Shown: positions 1 to 5,476 of the stretch, piece after piece
Numbering within the stretch: position 1 is the stretch's first letter
How the letters are laid out: each line of letters starts with the position of its first letter
Assembly: GCA_038213135.1 (NCBI GenBank)
Contig: JBBQTQ010000054.1
Span: 1-18,198, forward strand
Source of the DNA: JBBQTQ01 sp038213135
Lineage (GTDB): Bacteria > Actinomycetota > Thermoleophilia > Gaiellales > Gaiellaceae
Reading direction: 5' to 3'
Length of the DNA stretch: 18,198 nucleotides
The notes under the pieces: model-generated
The model's database searches: none
What the model was told of the DNA's origin: nothing
The model's input: only the letters and a program-made list of their open reading frames with translations
Made by a program: the position numbers and the translations under genes

Positions 1-32
1 ACGGCCTGCGCGAGCGATACGGTCTTCTTCAC
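1..32 (-). CDS. N-terminus of an unidentified gene (partial)
   Basis: Only the first ten codons are inside the window (MKKTVSLAQA, then the edge). The start is a GTG at 32-30, chosen because a near-perfect Shine-Dalgarno AAAGGAGG lies at 47-40, seven bases upstream. The two lysines after the start could begin a signal peptide or a small cytoplasmic protein. Too little is visible to name a family. A short hairpin (72-88) sits in the presumed leader. Confidence 0.6.
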   Translation of the reverse strand, partial: MKKTVSLAQA

Positions 33-39
33 GGCGGTT

Positions 40-47
40 CCTCCTTT
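40..47 (-). promoter_or_regulatory. Strong Shine-Dalgarno site for the leftward gene at the left edge
   Basis: On the minus strand this reads AAAGGAGG, complementary to the 16S anti-SD core, with 7 bases to the GTG at 32. It is the best ribosome binding site in the window and fixes the start of the partial gene. Confidence 0.65.
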
Positions 48-71
48 AGATCTTTGGCGGATCGCCCCGAA

Positions 72-88
72 CGCTCCCAGCAGGAGCG
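72..88. other. Short inverted repeat in the leader of the left-edge gene
   Basis: CGCTCC (72-77), a 5-base spacer and GGAGCG (83-88) form a perfect 6-bp stem, 40 bases upstream of the GTG at 32. It could be a leader hairpin of the leftward gene. No poly-T follows on either strand. The rest of 89-311 shows no gene I can support. Confidence 0.3.
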
Positions 89-311
89 GACGAGGCAGGA
101 GGGACCGCCGCCTCAAGTTCTACGAGCTACGGGACAACCTCAGGAGAGGTGACGATTCCTTTCAATTGGCAGTTCAGGCCATGTCCAATATGGTCGAGGT
201 GGTGGGTTCACGGCTACATCGGCGCGTAACCGATCTCCTCACTGGAGTGCTCCGCGGCCACCTCGGTGAAGATCGAGCCGTGCTGGTTTCGAGGCTCCGA
301 TCGCGCATGGA

Positions 312-534
312 ATGGAGAACTTCCCGATCGAGGAGCTCGAGCTCGGCGTCCGCTCGTACAAGGCCCCAAGGGCGTCGGCATCGAGATGATCGGCGACCTC
401 GTCACGAAGAGCGAGTGCGAGCTCGCGACGATCCCGAACTCGGCACGCTCGAGGTCTACCTCGAGCTCGTGGACTACGTGCCAGAGCGGCCCGCCGCACG
501 GCGTGCGCCGGCAACCACCGCCTCAGCGCAGTAA
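312..534 (+). pseudogene. Decayed RNA polymerase alpha C-terminal-domain-like gene
   Basis: Translated across three frames this resembles the alpha-CTD of RpoA, the domain that contacts UP elements and activators. From ATG 312, frame one reads MENFPIEELELGVRSY (the family has IEEL.LSVRSYN). From 368, another frame reads KGVGIEMIGDLVTKSE and CELATIPN (family: GI.TIGDLV.KSE.EL..IPNFG). From 442, the third frame reads GTLEVYLELVDY and ends at TAA 532-534. Adding back one base near 366 and one near 440 rejoins the frames; at the second site this restores the hallmark IPNFG. I see no NTD upstream, so this was either a stand-alone CTD protein or a detached 3' fragment. Motif identity is by recall of the family. 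Confidence 0.6.
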
Positions 535-574
535 CTGCCCGGAACCTCCGGCCGCTCCCAGGTGTAGATCAGGA

Positions 575-1123
575 GTGGTGGGCCGGCCACCATCTGAGGC
601 AGATCTGATCTCGCGCGCGCGTGGCGGCGACGTGCGCGCGTACGAGGAGCTGGTGAGCGCGAACCAGGGCATCGCAGTCCGCACGGCCTACCTCTTCTGC
701 GGCAACGCTGCCTCGGCGGAGGAGGCCGCGCAGGACGCGTTCCTGAAGGCCTACCGAGCGCTCTGGCGGTTCCGGCGCGGCGCGCCTTTCCGGCCCTGGC
801 TGCTCCGGATCGTGGCGAACGAGGCGCGTAACAAGGCTCGCGCCGCCGGCCGCCGCGAAGCACTTCGCCTGCGCGCCGAAAGATCCGCCTCGGGGGACGC
901 GGCCCCGTCTCCCGAGGCGGTGCTCTTGAGCCGCGAGCGGCGCGAGGAGCTGCTCGGAGCGGTCAACCGGCTCGACGAGCGCGATCGGCTCGTCCTGGCC
1001 TGCCGCTACTTCCTCGAGCTCTCGGAGGCTGAGACCGCCGCCACGCTCGGCTGGCCGCGCGGGACGGTCAAGTCGCGGCTCTCGCGCGCTCTCGACCGGC
1101 TGCGCGCGGAGATGGAGCGATGA
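575..1123 (+). CDS. ECF-family RNA polymerase sigma factor
   Basis: A 182-residue sigma-70 family protein with only regions 2 and 4, the ECF architecture. Region 2 spans about residues 20-90, including the core-binding/-10 segment SAEEAAQDAFLKAYRALWRF. Region 4 spans about 122-175 with a helix-turn-helix around LSEAETAATLGWPRGTVKSR. It would direct core polymerase to a dedicated regulon. The frame is open upstream to 266, but that stretch is the decayed alpha-CTD region, so the start is probably one of two adjacent GTGs (575 or 578). The purine run AGGAG at 571-575 is too close to 578 to be a normal Shine-Dalgarno, so the start is uncertain. The stop overlaps the next gene by 4 bases (ATGA), typical of a sigma/anti-sigma pair. 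Confidence 0.88.
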   Translation: MVGRPPSEADLISRARGGDVRAYEELVSANQGIAVRTAYLFCGNAASAEEAAQDAFLKAYRALWRFRRGAPFRPWLLRIVANEARNKARAAGRREALRLRAERSASGDAAPSPEAVLLSRERREELLGAVNRLDERDRLVLACRYFLELSEAETAATLGWPRGTVKSRLSRALDRLRAEMER

Positions 1124-1821
1124 GCGCGCTCGAACGCGAGCTCCACGCGCTCGCTGCGTGGGTCGAGCTTCCCGGGGAGGTGGACCTCGGTCCTGGGCTT
1201 CGTTCACGGCTCTCCCGACCCCGCTACCGCCGCGGGCTCGTGATCGCCCTCGCGGCTCTCCTGCTCGCGATCGGGATCGCCTTTGCCGTGTCGCCCGCAA
1301 GGAGCAGCATCCTCCGCTTCCTCGGGCTGAAGGGCGTCACGATCGAGTACGTCGCCCGGCTGCCGAGCGTCCCCGTCCACCACACGCTGCCGCTCGGCCC
1401 GCCGCTCAGCCTGGCCGAGGCCCGTCGCGACTTGCCGTGGCGCGTCCTCGCCTCGGGTCTGCTGGGTGAGCCGGACGAGGTCCACTTCCGCGAGGGCCAG
1501 CTGGCGTTCGTCTACGAGCGTGACGACGACCTCAGGCTCGTCGTCACCCAGGCGCTCGGCTTCGGGGTGACGCGGTTCATCGAGAAGCTGCTCCAGCCCG
1601 GGACGCGCATCGCTCGTGTCTCGATCTACGGCCAGCCCGGCTACTTCATCTCTGGGAAGCCGCACTTCTTCCTCTACCAGCAGCCGAACGGCCTGATCGT
1701 CGAGCGCGATCTCTACCTTGCCGGGGATACGCTCGTCTGGGAGCACGGGCAGTTGACGCTGCGGATGGAGGGCAAGCTGGCTCGCGCGCAAGCCGTGGAG
1801 ATCGCACGTTCGTTCCGCTGA
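1120..1821 (+). CDS. Probable membrane-anchored anti-sigma factor
   Basis: A 233-residue single-pass protein. It has a short cytoplasmic N-terminus (about 1-38, rich in Leu/Glu then basic), one transmembrane helix at about 39-57, and an extracytoplasmic domain of about 175 residues with a GQPGYFISGKPHFF segment. The inferred role is to hold the ECF sigma factor at the membrane until an envelope signal arrives. This rests on the ATGA overlap with the sigma gene and the topology. No zinc-binding HxxxCxxC anti-sigma motif is visible, so it is not a classical ZAS protein. The outer domain recalls DUF4367-like domains, but I cannot confirm that. Confidence 0.65.
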   Translation: MSALERELHALAAWVELPGEVDLGPGLRSRLSRPRYRRGLVIALAALLLAIGIAFAVSPARSSILRFLGLKGVTIEYVARLPSVPVHHTLPLGPPLSLAEARRDLPWRVLASGLLGEPDEVHFREGQLAFVYERDDDLRLVVTQALGFGVTRFIEKLLQPGTRIARVSIYGQPGYFISGKPHFFLYQQPNGLIVERDLYLAGDTLVWEHGQLTLRMEGKLARAQAVEIARSFR

Positions 1822-1844
1822 TCCTGGCTGCGGCGACGGTTCAC

Positions 1845-2930
1845 GTGCCGCAGGACGTTCCGACGCTGCAACTGGCGATCGCCCGGGCGCGCCCGGGCGA
1901 GACGATCCTGCTGGCGGCCGGGACGTATCCGGGGGGCAATGTCGTCCCGCCCGACAAGCACGACCTGACGATCCGCGGCGCCGACCGGAACCGCGTCGTC
2001 TTCGACGGCGGCGACAAGCGCAAGAACGGGATCGTCGTCCACGCGGACGGCGTCTCGATCCTCAACCTCTCGGCGCATGACTTCGTCGAGAACGCGTTCT
2101 ACTGGAAGGACGCGGGCCGCTTTCGTGCCTCCTACGTGACCGTCTGGAACGTCGGCGAGTACGGCATCTACGTCGAGGGCGGCTCGCGCGGGGTCTTCGA
2201 CCACGACTACGTCTCGGGCGCGGCGGACGCCGCCTACTACATCGGCGAGTGCCGGCCCTGCGGCGCGACGGTCTCGAACGTCGTCGCGCGACTGTCCGCA
2301 GTCGGGTATTCGGGGACGAACTCGAGCGGTGTCCTGATCCGCGACTCGCTCTGGGACCGGAACGGAGCCGGCATCGTCCCGAACACCTATGCGAACGACG
2401 CGCTGCCGCCAGAGGCGCGCTCGACGTTCGTCCGGAACACAGTGACCGGTAGCGGTCGCGCACGGGTACCGATCGTGACCGCCTTGGCCGGCTTCGTCGG
2501 GATCGGGATCGCGATCGCCGGCGGCAACGGGAACAGCGTGCGCGAGAACCACGTGACGGGCAGCGAGCGGTACGGGATCGCGGTGTTTCCGACCGCTCGC
2601 TACGTCGTCTTCAACCCACCCGGCGGCAAGGAGCCGGGGCCGCCCTGGCGCCCGACCGGCAACCGGATCGCCCAAAACGTCGTCACGGGAAGTGGCCGCG
2701 CCGACCTTGCGCTCTCGACGGGATCGGGAGCCGGCAACTGCTTCCGCGGCAACCGGGCCGGGTCGACGCTTCCCGCCTCGCTCGCCGGCTGCTCGTCAGC
2801 GGGCGACGCGAGCGTCGCCGCCGCGCTGACGGCTCCCGTCCAGACGATGTTCGACGAGACGCTGAGTCGCCGGCGGCCGCCGCGCTACACGTCGATGCCG
2901 CGGCCGCCGGCCCAGCCGAACATGCCCTGA
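1845..2930 (+). CDS. Right-handed parallel beta-helix repeat protein
   Basis: 361 residues from the only usable in-frame start, GTG 1845. The opening VPQDVPTLQLAIARARPGET is the classic first turn of secreted parallel beta-helix (PbH1, pectate-lyase-like) proteins. Asn/Gly-rich turns follow (NVGEYGIYVEGGSRGVFDHD, GYSGTNSSGVLIRDSLWDRN). The tail is Pro/Arg-rich with no membrane anchor. Substrate is unknown; such folds bind or cleave polysaccharides or act as surface proteins. In-frame codons just upstream of 1845 encode FVPLILAAATVH, which looks like the end of a signal peptide but has no ATG, GTG or TTG before it. The real N-terminus may therefore overlap the anti-sigma gene or be damaged. 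It follows the sigma/anti-sigma genes closely and could be a target of that system. It ends one base from the convergent gene. Confidence 0.75.
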   Translation: MPQDVPTLQLAIARARPGETILLAAGTYPGGNVVPPDKHDLTIRGADRNRVVFDGGDKRKNGIVVHADGVSILNLSAHDFVENAFYWKDAGRFRASYVTVWNVGEYGIYVEGGSRGVFDHDYVSGAADAAYYIGECRPCGATVSNVVARLSAVGYSGTNSSGVLIRDSLWDRNGAGIVPNTYANDALPPEARSTFVRNTVTGSGRARVPIVTALAGFVGIGIAIAGGNGNSVRENHVTGSERYGIAVFPTARYVVFNPPGGKEPGPPWRPTGNRIAQNVVTGSGRADLALSTGSGAGNCFRGNRAGSTLPASLAGCSSAGDASVAAALTAPVQTMFDETLSRRRPPRYTSMPRPPAQPNMP

Positions 2931-2931
2931 C

Positions 2932-3510
2932 TCAGTTCGTGCGGCGCATCAGGATCGCCGCCCCGCCGATCGCGAGCACTCCGAACAGTCCCGCGAACGC
3001 TCCGATCGCGCCGGCGCTCCAGAAGCCCGCGGAGGAGAGCGGCGGATCGGCCGGCAAGCCCGCCTGGACGAGTGCGTCCTTCAACGCAGCCGAGGCCCGG
3101 ATCCAGCCGCCCTTCGTGTGTTGCGTGCCCCAGAAGGTCTGGCCGGGCCGCATGTACGTGACCGGGACGGGCTTGGCGTACGGGTAGACGTCCTGCGTCA
3201 CCTGACTCCGCACGTTCTCGCCCGCCGGGACGGTGTAGACGATCGTGTAGCGCGGGCCGAGGGTCACCTTCGGCCGGCTCTTCAGCCTCGGGTCGGGCGA
3301 CTGGCCGTACATCTGGGGGAAGAACCCGCCCGCGAAGACGAGCGTGCCGAACGGCGTTCCCTGCCCCATCTCGCCGTCGCCGGAGAACGTGATCGGCTGG
3401 CTGAGGCCAGGTCCGGTGAGCGAAGCGCCGTCCGGGCCCTTCGCGGCCGCCAGGCCAGGGAGGACGAGCGCGGCCGCCAGTCCGGCCACGAGAAGCAGAT
3501 ACCTGCACAT
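2932..3510 (-). CDS. Secreted, C-terminally membrane-anchored protein of unknown function
   Basis: 192 residues with an N-terminal signal peptide (about 1-23, cleavage near LAAA-KG), an extracytoplasmic region of about 135 residues, a transmembrane helix at about 164-187 and a short RRTN tail. This is type I topology with a stop-transfer signal. The outer part contains TFWGTQHTKGGWIRASAALK, and I know no family for it. AAAGGA lies five bases before the ATG and supports the start. It is 56 bases downstream of the cyclophilin gene on the same strand and may share its transcript, although a 12-bp GC palindrome lies between them. Confidence 0.72.
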   Translation of the reverse strand: MCRYLLLVAGLAAALVLPGLAAAKGPDGASLTGPGLSQPITFSGDGEMGQGTPFGTLVFAGGFFPQMYGQSPDPRLKSRPKVTLGPRYTIVYTVPAGENVRSQVTQDVYPYAKPVPVTYMRPGQTFWGTQHTKGGWIRASAALKDALVQAGLPADPPLSSAGFWSAGAIGAFAGLFGVLAIGGAAILMRRTN

Positions 3511-3543
3511 ACGAATCCTTTCGACGCTGTTGCCACTGATACA

Positions 3544-3555
3544 CCGCGGCCGCGG
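3544..3555. repeat. 12-bp perfect palindrome between cyclophilin and membrane-protein genes
   Basis: CCGCGGCCGCGG is self-complementary and lies in the 56-base gap downstream of the leftward cyclophilin gene. It might be a weak transcription stop, an operator or simply a GC-rich coincidence. No T-run follows it on the minus strand. Confidence 0.25.
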
Positions 3556-3566
3556 CGCGGGTTCCG

Positions 3567-4187
3567 TCAGCGGACGGTGGTGCGCGTCTTCAGGATCTCG
3601 ATCACCTGGGTCGGCTGCTGGCTCTGGTCGCCGAGGCGGCCGATCCGGAGCACGACCGGCAGGCCGGAGACGATCTTGCCGAGCAGCGCGTAGTCCGGCG
3701 GCAGCTGCGCGTCCGGCACCGTGACGACGAAGAACTGGCTCCCGGAGGTGCCCGCCGGCTCGGTCTGGGTCTTCGCCATTGCCAAGACGCCGAGCGTGTA
3801 CCGCGCGTTGCCCGGCGGCTTGTCGACGGTCGAGTAGCCCGGGCCGCCGCCGCCCGTCTGCGTCGGATCGCCGCCCTGGATCACGAAGCCCGGGACGATC
3901 CGGTGGAAGATCGTGTGCGTGAAGAAGCCCTTCCTCGCAAGGGCGAAGAAGGACGCGGCGGCGTGCGGCGAGTGCTTCACGTCGAGCCGGATCGTGAAGC
4001 TGCCGCAGTTCGTCGTGAACGCGATCTCGTAGATGCGCTTCGGGTCGAGCGCGGATTGCGGCGCCTTCTGGCCTCCATCCGGCTTCGCGGGCGGCTTCGC
4101 CACCTTCGAGCAGCCGGCCTGTGGCGCGGAGGAAGCCTGTCCCGCGAAGACGGCGAGCGCAGCGGCGACGACGAGGACGAACCTCAC
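3567..4187 (-). CDS. Secreted cyclophilin-type peptidyl-prolyl isomerase
   Basis: 206 residues. A signal peptide (about 1-20) is followed by a Pro/Lys-rich linker and a cyclophilin domain (about 52-200). Diagnostic motifs are FHRIVPGFVIQGGDP (catalytic Arg at about 96, Gln at about 104) and GTSGSQFFV. It catalyses cis-trans isomerisation of Xaa-Pro bonds, here outside the cytoplasm, where it probably helps exported proteins fold. A Cys at residue 26 is not in a convincing lipobox, so I do not call it a lipoprotein. The GTG start overlaps the stop of the upstream transporter gene (GTGA, 4184-4187), giving translational coupling. The frame stays open upstream only as a shadow of the transporter gene. 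Confidence 0.88.
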   Translation of the reverse strand: MRFVLVVAAALAVFAGQASSAPQAGCSKVAKPPAKPDGGQKAPQSALDPKRIYEIAFTTNCGSFTIRLDVKHSPHAAASFFALARKGFFTHTIFHRIVPGFVIQGGDPTQTGGGGPGYSTVDKPPGNARYTLGVLAMAKTQTEPAGTSGSQFFVVTVPDAQLPPDYALLGKIVSGLPVVLRIGRLGDQSQQPTQVIEILKTRTTVR

Positions 4188-4666
4188 GAGGCCGCGGTCC
4201 CGAGTCCGATGCTGATGCCGACGATCACGGCGCCGCCGAGCGTGATCTGGAGGAACGAGACCACGAAGCTCGTCCGGAAGAATCGCCACCTGATCGCCGC
4301 GAGCATCAGCAACTCGAAGCCGACGACCGCTCCGGCGACGATCAGCGCCGCGCCGTAATGCGGGATCAGGAAGGGCAGCGTGTGGAGGATGCCACCGATG
4401 AACGTGCCGACTCCGGTGATCGAGCCACGCACCATCGGGTTGCCGCGGCCCGTCAGCTCCCCGGTGTCGGAGAGCCCCTCCGAGTAGGCCATGCTCACGC
4501 CGGCGCCGATCGCCGTCGCCAGGCCGGCGAAGAAGGCGTAGTGCGGCTTGTGGGTCGCGAGCGCGACGGCAAAGATGGGCGCCAGCGTGGAGAGCGAGCC
4601 GTCGATCAGCCCGGTCAGCGCCGGCTGCACCCGTTGCAGCAGGAACGTGCGATCGGTGTCGTTCAC
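4184..4666 (-). CDS. VIT1/CCC1-family membrane transporter (iron/manganese)
   Basis: 160 residues with about five hydrophobic helices (about 17-37, 42-62, 79-102, 105-125, 136-156). LTGLIDGSLSTLAPIFAVAL matches the first helix of the VIT/CCC1 family, which has an aspartate in a DG pair. SMAYSEGLSDTGELTGRG matches the loop after helix 2, which carries acidic metal-handling residues. Family members move Fe2+ or Mn2+ out of the cytosol. There is no N-terminal ferritin-like domain as in MbfA proteins, so this is the bare transporter domain. Start GTG 4666 has only a weak ribosome binding site. It is divergent from truA with 57 bases between starts, and its stop overlaps the cyclophilin start. Confidence 0.8.
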   Translation of the reverse strand: MNDTDRTFLLQRVQPALTGLIDGSLSTLAPIFAVALATHKPHYAFFAGLATAIGAGVSMAYSEGLSDTGELTGRGNPMVRGSITGVGTFIGGILHTLPFLIPHYGAALIVAGAVVGFELLMLAAIRWRFFRTSFVVSFLQITLGGAVIVGISIGLGTAAS

Positions 4667-4723
4667 CCCGAGAACCTATCCCGCGGGGTGGCCGGCGCTC
4701 GGTTGTCAAACGACCCTTACAGC

Positions 4724-5476
4724 GTGCGGCTGAAGCTGACGCTCGAGTACGACGGCTCCGGCTTCCGCGGCTGGGCGGCGCAGCCGGGCCTGCGAACGGT
4801 CGAGGGGGAGCTGCGGGCGGCGGTCGCGGCGCTCTTCCCCTCGCTGGAGCATTTCGCCGTCGCCGGGCGCACCGACACCGGCGTCCACGCGCTGGCGCAG
4901 GTCGTCTCGATCGAGGTCGCCGGCGGGCCGCCGCCCGAGCGAGTCGCCGCAGCGCTCAACACCGCCCTTCCCGACGACCTCGCCGTGGTCTCGGCGGAGG
5001 AAGCCGCCCCCGACTTCCACGCACGCCACTCGGCCCGCGCACGCAGCTACCGCTACCGCCTCTGGCGCCGCTGCCAGCCCTCGCCGTTCGAGCTACAGCG
5101 GAGCTGGTGGTACCCGCGGCCGCTCGACGAGGAGGCGCTGGCCGCCTCGGCCGACCTGCTGCTCGGCGAGCACGACTTCCGTGCCTTCACGCCGACCGAG
5201 ACCGAGCACCAGGTCTTCGTCCGCACCGTCGAGGCGGCCACCTGGCATGAGCGCGGCGATGCGCTGGAGTTCGAGATCACCGCCGCCAGCTACCTGCGGC
5301 ACATGGTGCGAACGCTCGTCGGGACGATGCTGGAGCGGAGGCCTGAGGAGCTCTCGGAGCTACTGAAGGGCCGCGACCGGGCCGAGGCCGGCACGACTGC
5401 GCCGGCCGGGGGTCTCTACCTAACCGGGGTGCGCTATGCGGAGGCGGCGAGCAGCGCTTCGCCGCGGTCGAGGTAG
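4724..5476 (+). CDS. truA: tRNA pseudouridine(38-40) synthase TruA
   Basis: 250 residues from GTG 4724, giving the family N-terminus MRLKLTLEYDGSGFRGWAAQ. AGRTDTGVHALAQV carries the catalytic aspartate (D51), which attacks the target uridine. TruA converts U38-U40 of the anticodon stem to pseudouridine. Further family features are FHARHSARARSYRYRLW and SYLRHMVRTLVGTML. Length is normal. An in-frame TTG at 4703 is possible but would add residues atypical for the family. The 3' end overlaps the convergent cyclase gene by 43 bases. In many Actinomycetota truA lies beside rpoA-rplQ; no rplQ is seen here. Confidence 0.93.
   Translation: MRLKLTLEYDGSGFRGWAAQPGLRTVEGELRAAVAALFPSLEHFAVAGRTDTGVHALAQVVSIEVAGGPPPERVAAALNTALPDDLAVVSAEEAAPDFHARHSARARSYRYRLWRRCQPSPFELQRSWWYPRPLDEEALAASADLLLGEHDFRAFTPTETEHQVFVRTVEAATWHERGDALEFEITAASYLRHMVRTLVGTMLERRPEELSELLKGRDRAEAGTTAPAGGLYLTGVRYAEAASSASPRSR

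Noticed and set aside
149..229. Possible 26-residue Trp-rich ORF (GTG 149 to TAA 229) after an AGGAG run
   Set aside because: The AGGAG is only two bases from the GTG, the peptide matches nothing I know, and it lies beside decayed sequence; likely chance.
266..574. Long N-terminal extension of the ECF sigma factor
   Set aside because: The stretch is the alpha-CTD remnant read in one frame; sigma factors of this class start just before the SEADLISRA segment.
4188..4709. N-terminal extension of the cyclophilin ORF on the minus strand
   Set aside because: It is an out-of-frame shadow of the VIT/CCC1 gene; the signal peptide begins at GTG 4187.
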